NCBI RefSeq assembly: GCF_018991925.1
Contig: NW_024756803.1
Location: 34,719-98,718 of the forward strand
DNA: 64,000 bases
Direction: 5' to 3'
Origin: Homarus americanus
Taxonomy: Eukaryota; Arthropoda; Malacostraca; Decapoda; Nephropidae
The translations under genes and the position numbers were made by a program. The notes under the pieces are model-generated. The model saw nothing but the letters and a program-made list of their open reading frames with translations, was not told where the DNA came from and searched no databases. Each line of letters opens with the position of its first letter. Positions within the stretch are counted from its first letter, which is position 1. This document shows positions 38,561 to 51,310 of this stretch, piece by piece.

Positions 38561-41500
38561 TGGAGGTACCTGCCAGTGTCAGAGGTGTACCTGGCAGTGT
38601 CAGAGGTGTACCTGCCAGTGTCTGGAGGTGTACCTGGCAGTGTTAGAGGTGTACCTGGGAGTGTCTGAGGTGCAATGGGAGTGTCGGAGGTGTACCTGGG
38701 AGTGTCAGGGGTGTACTTGGGAGTGTCAGAGGTGTACCTGGGAGTGTTCATGGCGGCACCTGGGCGTGTCTGAGGTGTACCTGGCAGTGTCTGAATGTCC
38801 CTGGCAGTGCTCAGTGGTGTACCTGGGAGGTTGCAGCCGTGTACCTGGGAGTGTCAGAGGTGTACTTGGAGTGACAGAGGTGATCCTGGAGTGTCAGAGG
38901 TGTACCTGGGAGTGTCAGACGAGTACGTGGGGAGCACAGAGGAGTACTTTGTGTGTCAGAGTTAACCTGGGAGTGTCAGGGGTGTACCTGGGAGTGTCAT
39001 TGTTGTACCTGGGAGTGTCAGGGTGTACCTGGGCGTATCGGGAGGTACCTGCCAGTGTCAGAGGTGTACCTGGCAGTGTTAGAGGTGTACCCAGGGGGTG
39101 TCTGAGGTGTTCCTGGCAGTGTTAGAGGTGTACCTGGAGTGTCTGAGGTGTACCTGGGATTGTCAGAGGTGTACCTCGGAGTGTCAGAGGTGTACCTGGG
39201 AGTGTCTGAGGTGTACCTGGAGCTGTCAGAGATACCTGGCAGTATCTGGAATGTACCTGGCAGTGTCAGTGGTGTACCTGGGAGTGTCAGCGGGGTACCT
39301 GGGAGGTTCAGAGGTACCTGGGAGTGTCAGGTGTGTACCAGGGAGTGTCAGAGGAGAGTACCTGCGAGTGTCAGAGGGTGTACCTTGAGGTCAGAGAGGT
39401 ACCAGGGAGGTCATAGGTACCTGGTAATGTCGGGTGTACCTGGGAGTGTCAGAGGTGTATCTGGGAGGCCATTGGTGTCCCTGGGAGTGTCACAGGTGTA
39501 TCTGGAAGTGTCAGAGGTGTATCTGGGAGTGTCAGAGGTGTACCTGGGAGTGTCTGAGGTATCTTTAGTGTCAGAGGTGTACCTGGGAGTATCAGTGGTG
39601 TACCTGGGAGTGTCTGAGGTGTACCTGGGAGTGTCTGAGATGTACCTGGGAGTGTCTGAGGTGTACATGGAGTGTGAGAGGTGTACCTGGCAGTGTTAGC
39701 GGTGTACCTGTGAGTGTCAGCGGTGTCCCTGGGAGTGTCAGCGGTGTACCTGGGAGTTTCAGAGGTATACCTGGGAGTATCAGAAGTGTACCTGTGAGAA
39801 TCAGAGGTATACCTGGGAGTGTCTGAGGTGTACCTGGCAGTGTCTGAGGTGTACTTGGCAGTGTCAGCGGTGTACCTGGGAGTGTAGCGGTGAACCTGGG
39901 AGTGCTCAGCGGTGTACCTGGGAGTTTCAGAGGCATACCTGGGATTTTAGAGGTGTACCTGGGAGTCAGAGGTATACCTGGGAGTGTCTGAGGTGTACCT
40001 GGCAGTGTCTGAGGTGTACCTGGCAGTGTCACGGTGTACCTGGGAGTGTCAGCGGTGTACCTGGGAGTGTCTGAGGCGTACCTGGGCGTGTCTGAGGTGT
40101 ACCTGGCAGTGTCTGAAATGTACCTGGCAGTGTCAGTGGTGTACATGGGAGTGTCAGCGGTGTACCTGGGAGTGTCAGAGGTGTACCTGGGACTGTCGGA
40201 GTACCGGGGAGTGTCAGGTGTACCTGGAAGTGTCAGTGGTGTACCTGGGAGTGTCTGAGGTGTACCTGGGAGGTAAGTGGGAGTGTCTGAGGTACCTGGC
40301 AGTGTCTGAAATGTACCTGGGAGTGTCAGGGTATACCTGGGAGTATCAAAGGTGCAACCTTGGAGTGTAAGTGTTGTACCTGGGAGTATCAGAGAAGCAC
40401 CAGGAGTGCCAGAGGTGTACCTGGGAGCGTCAGTGGTGTACCTGGGAGTGTCGAGGTGTACCTGGGAATGTCTGAGGTGTACCTGGGTGTATGAGGTGTA
40501 CCTGGGAGTGTCAGGTGTGTACCAGAGAGTGTCAGAGGAGTACCCTGAGTTCAGAGGTGTAACTGGGAGTGTCAGGGTGTACCTGGGAGTGTAAGAGATG
40601 TACCTGGAAGTGTCAGAGGTGTACCTTGAGTGTCAGAGGTGTACTGGGAGTGTCAGTGTACCTGGGAGTGTGAGGTGTACCTCGGAGTGTCAGGAGTGTA
40701 CCTGGGAGAGTCTGAGATGTCCTGGAAGTGTCAGAGTACCTGGGAGGCCAGAGGTGTGTCTGGGAGTGTCAAGGTGCACCTGAGTGTCTGAGGTGTACCT
40801 GGGAGTGTCTGAGATGTACCTGGCATTGTCAGCGGTTTCCTGAGAGTGTCAGCGGTGTGTACCTGGGAGTGTCAGAGGTGTACCTGGGAGGTCAGAGGTG
40901 TACCTGGGAGTGTCAGGGTGTACCTGGGATTGTCAGAGGTGTACCTGGAGTGTCTGAGGTACCTGGGAGTGTCTGAGGTGTACCTGGGAGTGTCAGAGGA
41001 GTACCTGGGAGTGTCAGAGGTGTACCTGGGAGTGTCGCCCTGGAGGTCAGAGGTGTACCTGGGAGTGTCAGAGGTGAACCTGGGAGTGTCAGAGGTGTAC
41101 CTGGGAGTGTCGGAGGTGTACCTGGGAGTGTTGGAGGTGCACCTGGGAGTGTCTGAGGTGTACCTGGGAGTGTCGGAGGTGTACCTGCGAGTGTGAGGGG
41201 TGTACCTGGGAGTGTCAGGGGTGTACCTGGGAGTGTCAGAGGTGTACCTGGGAGTGTCTGAGGTGTACCTGGGAGTGTTCAGAGGAGACCTGGGAGTGTC
41301 TCCAGGTGTACCTAGGAGTGTCAGTGGTGTACCTGGGAGTGACAGAGGTGTTCCTCGGAGTGTCAGAGGTGTACCTGGAAGTGTCAGACGAGTACCTGGG
41401 AGTAGCAGAGGAGTACCTGTGTGTCAGAGGAGTACCTGGGAGGTCAGAGGTGAACCAGGAGTGTCAGGTGTACCTGGGAGTGTCATTGTTGTACCTGGGA

Positions 41501-44500
41501 GTGTCAGAGGTGTACCTGGGAGTATCGAGGTGTACCTGCCAGTGTCAGAGGTGTACCTGGGGTGTTAGAGGTGTACCTGGGAGTGTCTGAGGTGTACCTG
41601 GGAGGCAGAGGTGTACCTGGGAGGTCAGGTGTGTACCAGGAGTGTCAAAGGAGTACCTGCGAGTGTCAGAGGTGTACCTTGAGTGTCAGAGGTGTACCTA
41701 GGAGTGTCATAGGTGTACCTGGTATTGTCAGTTGTGTACCTGGGAGTGTCAGAGGTGTATCTGGGAGTGTCATTGGTGTCCCTGGGAGTGTCACAGGTGT
41801 ATCTGGAAGTGTCAGAGGTGTATCTGGGAGTGTCAGAGGTGTACCTGGGAGTGTCTGAGGTGTATCTTTAAGTGTCAGAGGTGTACCTGGGAGCATCAGT
41901 GGTGTACCTGGGAGGTCTGAGGTACCTGGGAGTGTCTGAGGTGTACCTGGGAGTGTCTGAGGTGTACATGGAGTGTGAGAGGTGTACCTGGCAGTGTCAG
42001 CGGTGTACCGAGAGTGTCATGGTGTACCTGGAGGCTCAGCGGTGTACCTGGGAGTTTCAGACACCTGGAGCATCAGAGGTGTACCAGAGTCAGAGGTATA
42101 CCTGGAGTGTCTGAGGTGTACTTGGCAGTGTCAGCGGTGTACCTGGGAGTGTCAGCGGTGAACTGGGAGTGTCAGCGGTGTACCTGGGAGTTTCAGAGGA
42201 TACCTGGGATTTTGAGGTGTACCTGGGAGAGTCAGAGGCATACCTGGGAGTGTCTGAGGTGTACCTGGCAGTGTCTGAGGTGTACCTGGCAGTGTCAGCG
42301 GTGTACCTGGAGGTCATGGTGTACCTGGGAGTGTCAGGGTGTACCTGGGAGTGTCAGAGGTGTTCCTGGGAGTTTCGGAGGTGTACCTTGGAGTGTCAGA
42401 GGTGTACCTGGGAGTGTTCAGAGGTTTACCTGGGAGTGTCTGAGGCGTACCTGGGCGTGTCTGAGGTGTACCTGACAGTGTCTGAAATGTACCTGGGAGT
42501 GTCAGAGGTATATATGGGAGTATCAAAGGTGTACCTTGGAGTGTCAGAGGTGTTTTTGGGAGTATCTGAGGAGTACCTGGAGTGTCTGAGGTGTACCTGG
42601 GAGTGTCTGAGGAGTACCTGGGAGTGTAAGTGTTGTACCTGGGAGTATCAGAGGCACCAGAGGAGTGCCAGAGGTGTACCTGGGAGGCTCAGAGGTGTAC
42701 CTGGGAATGTCTGAGGTGTACCTGAGTGTAATGAGGTGTACCTGGAGTGTCAGGTGTGTACCAGAGTGTCAGAGGAGTACCTGCGAGTGTCAGAGGTGTA
42801 ACTGGGAGTGCTCAGGGGTGTACCTGGGAGTGTCAGAGATGTACCTGAAGTGTCGAGGTACCTTGGGGTGTCAGAGGTGTACCTGGAGTGTCCGGGTGTA
42901 CCTGGGAGGTCGAGGTGTACCACGGAGTGTGGAGTTACCTGGGAGAGTCTGTGTACCCAGAAGTGTCAGAGGAGCACCTGGGAGTGCCAGAGGTGTGTCT
43001 GGAGCTCGGTGCACCTGAGATTGTCTGAGGTGTACCTGGGATTGTGTGAGGTGTACCTGGCAGTGTCAGCGGTGTACCTGTGAGTGTCAGCGGTGTACCT
43101 GGAGTGTCAGAGGTGTACCTGGGAGTGTCAGAGGTGTACCTGGAGGTCAGGGGTGTACCTGGGATTGTCAGAGGTGTACCTGGGAGTGTCTGAGTGTAAC
43201 TGGGAGTGTCTGAGGTGTACCTGGGAGGTCAGAGGAGTACCTGGGAGGGTCAGTGGTGTACCTGGGAGTGTCTGGGTGTCCCTGGGAGTGTCAGAGGTGT
43301 ACCTGGGAGGTCAGAGGTGAACCTGGGAGTGTCAGGTGTACCTGGAGTGTCGGAGATGTACCTGGGAGTGTTGAGGTGCACCTGGGTGTCTGAGGTGTAC
43401 CTGGGAGTGTCGGAGGTGTACCTGCGAGTGTGAGGGTGTACCTGGGAGTGTCAGGGTGTACCTGGGAGTATCAGAGGTGTACCTGGGAGTGTCTGAGGTA
43501 CCTGGGAGTGTTCAGAGGAGTACCTTGGAGTGTCTGAGGTGTACCTGGGAGGTGAGGGATGACCTGGGAGTGTCAGAGGTGTACCTTGGAGTGTCAGAGG
43601 TGTTTTTGGGAGTATCTGAGGAGTACCTGGGAGTGTCTGAGGTGTACCTGGGAGGTCTGAGGAGTACCTGGGAGTGTAAGTGTTGTACCTGGGAGTATCA
43701 GAGAAGCACCAGGGTGCCAGAGGTGCACATGGGAGTGTCAGTAGTGTACCTGGGAGTGCCAGAGGTACCTGGGAATGTCTGAGGTGTACCTGGGAGTGTA
43801 TGAGTGTACCTGGGAGTGTCAGGTGTGTACCAGAGAGTGTCAGAGGAGTACCTGCGAGGTGTCAGAGGTGTAACTGGGAGTGTCAGGGTGGCACCTGGGA
43901 GTGTCAGAGATGCCCTGGAAGTGTCAGAGGTGTACTGGAGTGTCAGAGGTGTACCTGGGAGTGTCAGGGTGTACCTGGGAGTCTCAGAGGTACCTCGGAG
44001 TGTCAGGAGTGTACCTGGGAGAGTCTGAGGTGTACCTGAAGTGTCAGAGGAGTACCTGAAGTGTCAGAGGTGTTGAGTGTCAAGGTGCACCTGAGAGTGT
44101 CTGAGGTGTACCTGGGAGTGTCTGAGATGGACCTGGCATTGTCGGCGGTGTACCTGGTGTCATGGTACCTGGGAGTGTCAGAGGTGTACCTGGGAGTGCC
44201 AGAGGTACCTGGGAGGTCAGGGGTGTACCTGGGTTGCTGGGAGGTACCTGGGAGTGCTGGACTGTACCTGGGAGTGTCTGAGGTGTACCTGGGAGGTCAG
44301 AGGAGTTCGGGAGTGTCAGTGGTGTACCTGGGAGTGTCTGTGTCCCTGGAGTGTCAGGAGGTGTACCTGGGAGGTCAGAGAACCTGGGAGTGTCAGAGGT
44401 GTACCTGGTGTCGGAGGTGTACCTGGGAGTGTTGGAGGTGCACCTGGGAGGTCTGAGGTGTACACGGGAGTGTCGGAGGTGTACCTGCGAGTGTGAGGGT

Positions 44501-47450
44501 GTACCTGGGAGTGTCAGGGGTACCTGGGAGTGTCTGAGGTGTACCTGGGAGTGTCTGAGGTGTACCTGGGAGGTTCAGAGGAGTACCTGGGAGTAGCAGA
44601 GGAGCACCTGGGTGTGTCAAAGGTGTACCTGGGAGTGTCAGAGGTGAACCTGGGAGTGTCAGGGGTGTACCTGGGACCACTGCTGTTGTACCTGGGAGTG
44701 TAGAGGTGTACCTGGGAGATCGGAGGTGTACCTGCCAGTGTCAGAGGTGTACCGGGTGTTAGAGGTGTACCTCGGAGTGTCAGAGGTGCACCTGGGAGTG
44801 TGAGGTGAACCTGGGAGGCAGAGGTGCACCTGGGAGGCCAGAGGTGTACCGGAGTGTCTGAGGTGCACCTCGGAGTGTCAGAGGTGTACCTGGTAGTGTC
44901 TGGTGTACCTGGGAGTGTCAGAGGTACCTGGAAGTGTCAGAGGTGTACTTGGGAGTGTCTGAGGTGCACCTTGGACTGTCAGAGGAGTACCTGGGAGGCA
45001 GGGGTACCTGGGAGGTCAGTGGTGTACCAGGAGTCTCGAGGTACCTGGGAGTGTCTGAGGTGTACCTGGGAGGCTGAGAGAGTACCTGGGAGTGTCAGAG
45101 GTGGGCAGTGTCTGGTGTCTCGGAGGTCAGAGGTGTACCTGGGTGTCAGAGGTGTACCTGGGAGTGTCGGAGGTGTACCTGAGAGTGTGAGGGGTGTACC
45201 TGGTAGTCAGGGGTGTACCTGGGAGGTCAGAGGTGTACCTGGGAGTGTCTGAGGTGTACTGGAAGTGTTCAGAGGTATCTGGGAGGACAAGGTGTTCTCG
45301 GAGTGTCAGAGGTGTACCTGGGAGTATCAGACGAATACCTGGGAGCATCAGAGGAGTACCTTTGTGTGTCAGAGGTGTACCTGGGAGGTCAGAGGTGAAC
45401 CTGGGAGTGTCATGTACCCGAGAGCATTGTTATACCTGGGAGTGTCAGAGGTACCTGGGAGTATCGGAGGTACCTGAGAGTGTGAGGTGCCTGGGAGGTC
45501 AGGGGTGTACCTGGGAGTGTCAGAGGTGTACCTGGGAGGTCTGAGGTGTACCTGGGAATGTTCAGAGGTGTACCTGGAGTGTCTGAGGTACCTGGGAGGC
45601 TGTGGTGGTACCTGGGAGGACAGAGGTGTTCCCCGGAGTGTCAGAGGTGACCTGGGAGGTCAGACGAGTACCTGGGAGCATCAGTGGAGTACCTTTGTGT
45701 CAGAGGTGTACCTGGGAGGTCAGAGGTAAACCTGGGAGTGTCAGGGGTGTACCTGGGAGTGTTGTTGTTAACCTGGGAGTCAGAGGTGTACCTGGGAGTA
45801 TCGGAGGTGTACCTGCCAGTGTCAGAGGTGCACCTGGCAGTGTTAGAGGTGTACCTGGGAGTGTCAGGGTTTACCTGGGAGTGTCGGAGGGTACCTGGAA
45901 GTGTTGGAGTGCACCTGGGAGGTCTGAGGTGCAATGGGAGTGTCTGGGGTGTCCCTGGGAGTGTCAGAGGTGTCTGGGTGTCAGAGGTGAAACTGGGAGT
46001 GTTGTGGGTACCTGGGAGCGACAGAGGTTTTCCTCGGAGTGTCAGCGATGTACCTGGAGTGTCACACGAATACCTGGGAGCATCAGAGGAGTACCTTTGT
46101 GTGTCAGAGGTGTACCTGGGAGAGTCAGAGGTGAACCTGGGAGTGTCAGGGGTGTACCTGGGAGTGTCATTGTTGTACCTGGGAATGTCAGAGGTGTACC
46201 TGGGAGTATCGGAGGTGTACCTGCCAGTGTCAGAGGTGTACCTGGCAGTGTCAGATGTGTACCTGCCAGTGTCTGAGGTGTACCTGGCAGCAGAGGTTTA
46301 CCTGGGAGGTCTGAGGTGTACCCTGGGATTGTCAGAGGTGTTCCTGGGAGTCAGAGGTGCGTCAGAGGTACCTGGCAGGCAGAGGGGTGTACCTGGGAGT
46401 GTCTGAGGTGTACCTGGGATTGTCAGAGGTGTACCTGGGAGTGTCAGAGTTGTACCTGGGAGTGTCTGAGGTGTACCTGGGAGTGTCAGAGGAGTACCTG
46501 GGAGGCAGAGGTGTACCTGGGAGGTCAGGGTGTTAGGAGTGTCAGAGGACCTGGGAGGTTCTGAAGTGTACCTGGGAGGCTGGGGTGGTGTTCCTGGGAG
46601 GCCAGGTACCGGAGTGTCAGAGGTGTACCTGGGAGGCCAGAGGTGTCCCTGGAGTGTCAGGGGTGTACCTGGGAGTGTCAGAGGTGACCTGGGAGGTCTG
46701 AGGTACCTGGGAGGTCTGAGGTGACCTGGACAGAGGAGTACCTGGGTGTCAGAGGAACCGGAGAGTCAGGGGTCACTGGGAGTGCGGAGGTACCTGGGAG
46801 AGTTGGAGGTGTACCTGGGAGTGTCTGAGGTGTACCTGGGAGCACGGAGGTATACCTGAGAGTGTGAGGGGTACCTGGGAGTGTCAGGGATGTACCTGGG
46901 AGGCTGGGGAGTTGTACCTGGGAGGTCCCGGGAGTGTTCAGAGGTGTACCTGGGAGTGTCTGAGGTGTACCTGGAGTGTCAGAGGTACCTAGGAGTGACA
47001 GAGGTGTTCCTCGTAGTGTCAGAGGTGTACCTGGGAGTGTCAGGGGTGTACCTGGAAGTGCTGGTACCTGGGAGGTCAGAGGTGCATGGAGTATCGGAGG
47101 TGCACTGCCAGTGTCAGAGGTGTACCTGGCAATGTTAGAGGTGTACCTGGGGTGTCTGAGGTGTACCTGGCAGTGTTAGAGTATCTTGGAGTGTCTGAGG
47201 TGTACCTGGGATTGTCAGAGGTGTACCTGGGAGGCAGAGGTGTACCTGGGAGTGTCTGAGGTGTACCTGTGAGTGTCAGAGGAGCACCTGGGAGTGTCAG
47301 ACGTGTACCTGGGAGTATCGGAGGTGCACCGGAGTTTCTGAGGTGTTCAGGGAGGTTCAGAGGTACCTAGGAGTGCTCAGAGGTGTACCTGGCAGTGTCT
47401 GAAATGTACCTGGCAGTGTCAGTGGTGTACATGGGAGGTCATGGTACCTG
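38561..47450 (+). repeat. Satellite sub-block, A/D/B composites
   Basis: Mostly regular satellite. D-A composites occur at about 42440-42560, and a D with a deleted A at about 40070-40370. A lies near 43598, A2 near 40365, 42625 and 43675, and B near 38945, 41415, 45355, 45690 and 46092. The long B composite is present at about 45755-46350. Unit length stays near 21 bp in 38.5-42 kb and becomes more variable after 42.7 kb. Nothing else is seen. Confidence 0.85.
45755..46350 (+). repeat. Fourth copy of the long B composite
   Basis: Collinear with the copies at 13080, 17295 and 23470: GTATCGGAGG, CCTGCCAGTG, GGCAGTGTTAGAGG, GGAAGTGTTGG, CTGGGGTGTCCC, GCGACAGAGG and TCACACGAATACC units precede marker B at about 46092. 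It is more than 28 kb from the 17295 copy, so the composite is dispersed through the array. Confidence 0.7.
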
Positions 47451-47496
47451 CATGGGCCAGTCGGCTCTGCAGTATTCCCACTTTCTTATTTCTTAT
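47451..47496. other. 46-bp non-satellite insertion
   Basis: Between a satellite unit ending GGTACCTG and one beginning GTACCTGGGAG there is a segment with no satellite words. It starts CATGGGCCAGTCGG and ends in a pyrimidine-rich CTTTCTTATTTCTTAT. Flanking satellite continues in the same orientation. Origin unknown; too short to classify. Confidence 0.7.
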
Positions 47497-50400
47497 GTAC
47501 CTGGGAGTGTCAGAGAGGTACCTGGGACTGCCAGGAGAGTACCCGGGAGGTCAGGGGTACCTGGAAGTGCCAGTGTGTACCTGGGAGTGTCTGAGTACCT
47601 GGGAGTGTCTGTGTACCAGGAGTGTCTGAGGTGTACCTGGCAGTGTCTGAAATGTACCTGGGAGTGTCAGGGGTATACCTGGGAGTATCAAAGGTGCACT
47701 TGGAGTGTCAGAGGTGTATTGGGAGTATCTGAGGAGTACCTGGGAGTGTTGAGGTGCCTGGGAGTGTAAGTGTTGTACCTGGGGTATCGGAAGCACCCAG
47801 GGGTGGAGGGTCTGGGAGCGTCAGTGGTGTACCTGGGAGTGTCAGGGTGTACCTGGGAATGTCTGAGGTGTACCTGGGGTGTATGAGGTGTACCTGGGGT
47901 GTCAGGTGTGTACCAGAGAGTGTCAGAGGAGTACCTGCGAGTTTCAGGGTGTAACTGGGAGTGGTCAGGGGTGTACTGGGGTGTCAGAGATGTACCTGGT
48001 CAGAGGTGCCTTGGGTGTCAGAAGTGTACCTGGGAGTGTCAGGGGTGTACCTGGGAGTGTCAGAGGTGTACCTCGGGTGTCAGGAGTGTACCTGGGAGAG
48101 TCTGAGGGTGTACCTGGAGTGTCAGAGGAGTACCTGGGGTGTCAGAGGTGTGTCTGGAGAGTGTCAAGGTGCACCTGAGAGTGTCTGAGGTGTACCTGGG
48201 GTGTCGTGTCACAGAAGATGTACCTGGCATTGTCAATGACATACCTGGGAGTGTCAGCGGTGTACCTGGGAGTGTCAGGGGTGTACCTAGGAGTGTCCGG
48301 GAGGTGTACCTGGGAGTGTCAGGGGTGTACACCTGGGATTGTCAGAAATTGTGCCTAGGAGTGTCTGGAGTGGCCACCTGGGAGTGTCACAGGGGTGTAC
48401 CTGGGGTGTGAGAGGTACCTGGGAGTGTGGTGTTGTACCTGGAGCGTCTGGGGGTGTCCTGGGAGTGTGGGAGTGTACCTGTGAGGTGTCAGAGGTGAAC
48501 CTGGGAGTGTCAGAAGAATTGTACCTGGGAGTGTCGGAGGTGTACCTGGGAGTGTTGGAGGTGCACCTATAGGGTGGCTGAGAGGTGTACCTGGGAGTGT
48601 CGGAGGTAATACCTGCGAGTGTGAGGTATACCTGGGAGTGTCGAAAGGGGTGTACCTGGGAGGTGTCAGAGGTGTACCACCAGGAGTGTCCTGGGGGTGA
48701 TGTGCCTGGGAGTGTTCAGAGGAGGTACCTGGGGTGTCTCCGGGTGGCCGCCTAGGAGTGTCAGTGGTGTGCCTGGGGTGACAGAGGTGTTTCCTCTCAG
48801 GTGTCAGAGGTGTACCTGGAAGTGTCAGGCAGTACCTGGGAGTAGCAGAGGTACCTGGGTGTGTCAGAGGTGTACCTGGAGGTGTCAGAGGTGAACACAA
48901 GTGTCAGGGGTGTACTGGGAGTGTCATTGTTGTACCTGGGAGTGTCAGAGGGGTGTACAGGAGTATCCGGAGGTGTACCTGCCAGTGTCCAGGGGGTGTA
49001 CCTGGGGTGTTAGGGTGTACCTGGGAGTGTCTGAGGTGTACCTGGGAATTGTCAGAGTGTGTACCTGGGAGTGTCCAGGTGTGTACCAGGAGTGTCCAGA
49101 GGTACCTGCGAGTGTCCAGAGGTGTACCTTGGAGTGTCAAGTGCCTAGGTGTCATAGGTGTACCTGGTAGCCATCAGTGAGCCAGCACCAGAGGTGTCAG
49201 AGGTGTATCTGGGAGTGTCATTGGTGACCACAAGTGTCACAGGATGTATCTGGAAAGTGTCAGAAGGTGTATCACAGAATTGTCAGAGGTGTACCTGGGA
49301 GTGTCTGAGAATTGTATCTTTAAGTGTCCAGAGGTGTACCTGGGAGTATCAGTAGTGTACCTGGGAGTGTCAGCGGTGTACCTGTGAGTGTCAGCGGTGT
49401 AGCTGGGAAGTGTCAGCAGGTGTACCTGGGAGTTTCAGAGGTATACCTGGGGGTATCAGAGGAATTGTGCCTGAGAGTCCAGTATACCTGGGAGTGTCTA
49501 CAGAGGTGTACCTGGCAGTGTCTGAGGTGTGCAGCAGTGTCAGCGGTGGCCCCACCTGGGAAGTGTCAGCAGTGAACACCTGGGAAGTGTCAGCCTTGTG
49601 TGTGCCTGAGAGTTTCAGAAGGCATACCTGGGATTTTTGAAGTGTACCTGGGAAGTCAGAGCATACCTGGGAGTGTCTGAAATTGTACCTGGCAGTGTCT
49701 GAGTGTACCTGGCAGTGTCCTTGGTAGCCTGGGAGTGTCAGCAGTGGCCACCTGGGAGTGTCAGAGAGTGTACCTAGGAGTGTCAGAAATTGTTCCTAGG
49801 AAGTTTCAGGAGAGTGTACAGCAGGTGTCAGGGGTGGCCTGCAAGGAGTGTCAGAGGTTTGCCTGGGAGTGTCTGAGGTGCACGGGCGTGTGTGTCTGAG
49901 GTGTACCTGAGGCAGTGTCTGAAATGGCCGCAGGAGTGTCAGAGGTACATATATGGGAGTATCAAGGTGTACCTTGGAGTGTCAGGGAATTGTTTTGGGG
50001 AGTATCTGTAGGAGTACCTGAGAGTGTGCAGGTAGCCGCAGAATTGTCTGAGAGGCGTACCTGGGAGTGCCAAGTATTTGTACCTGCAGAGTATCAAAAA
50101 TGTACCGAGAGTGCCAGAAAAGTACCTGCGTGTCAGTGGTGTACCTGGGAGTGTCAGAGGTGTACCTGGGAATGTGCAGGTGTACCTGGGAGTGTATGTA
50201 AGAGGTGTACCTGGGAGTGTCAGATTATTGGCCAGAGAGTGTCCAGAGGGAGTACCTGCGGTGTCAGAGAGGGGTTGTAACTGGGGTGTCAGGGGTGTAC
50301 CTGGGAGTGTCAGAGATGTACCTGGAGGTGTCCAGAGTTGTACCTTGGGGTGTCCAGAGGTGTACACCTGGGAGTGGCTCAGGGGGTGTGCCTGGGAGTC

Positions 50401-51182
50401 ACAGGTGTACCACGGAGTGTCAGGAGTAGCCACCTGGGAGGGCTGAGGTGTACCTGGAAGTGTCAGAGAGTACACAAGTGTCAGAGGTGTGTCTTAAGTG
50501 TCAAAATTGCACCTGAAAAGGTGTCTGAGAGTGTACCTGGGAAATTGTGTGAGTGTACCTGTGAGTGTCAGCGGTGTACCTGGGAAGTGTCAGGGGTGTA
50601 CAGGAGTGTCAGAAATTGTACACCTGGGAGTGTCAGGGGTGTACCTGGGGTGTCAGAGAGGTGTGCCTGGGAGTGATGCAGATTGTGCCTGGGGTGTGCA
50701 GAGGGTGTGCCTGGGAGTGTCAGAGGTACCTGGAGGTGTCAGTGGTGTACCTGGGAGTGTCTGGGGTGTCCCTGGGAGGTGTCAGAGGTGTACCTGGGGA
50801 GTGTCAGAGGTGGCCTGGGGTGTCAGAAGGTATTTGCCTGGGGGTGTCACAGGTGAAGCTGGGAGTGTCTGATGTGTACCCACCAGGAGTGTCAGGGGTG
50901 TACCTGGTAGTATCGGAGGTGGCAACTGGGAGTATCGGTGGTAGCCTGCAGTGTCAGAGGTGTACCTGGGAGTGTCGGGAGGTAATACCTGAGTGTCAGG
51001 GGTGGCACACAGGAGTGTCTGGGTAATACCTGGAGTGAGGGTGTACACAGGAGTGTCAGAGGAGTACCAGACATGAGAGGTGAGCCTGGGAGAGTCGGGG
51101 TTTTACCTGGGAGTGTGGGAGTGTACCTGGGAGTGTTGGAGGTGACACTGGGAGTGTCTGAGGTGTACCTGGGAGCATCGGA

Positions 51183-51310
51183 GGCCACACTGGGGTATAG
51201 GGCCTTGCCTGGGGTGGCAGGGGCAGCACTGGGAGCCCCTTGAGGGGAGTTGGCACACAGGAGTGTCTGGGGTGGCACTTCCCTTGCTGAGGCGTGAGTA
51301 GCTGAGGGGT
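51183..51310 (+). other. Patch with weak satellite similarity
   Basis: Only scattered satellite words survive (GGGGTGGCA, GGAGTGTCTGG). The run GAGCCCCTTGAGGGGAG and the absence of GTACCTGGG cores set it apart from both flanks. It may be a badly base-called stretch, or a small insertion similar to those at 28009 and 47451. No open frame or structure of note is seen. Confidence 0.35.
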
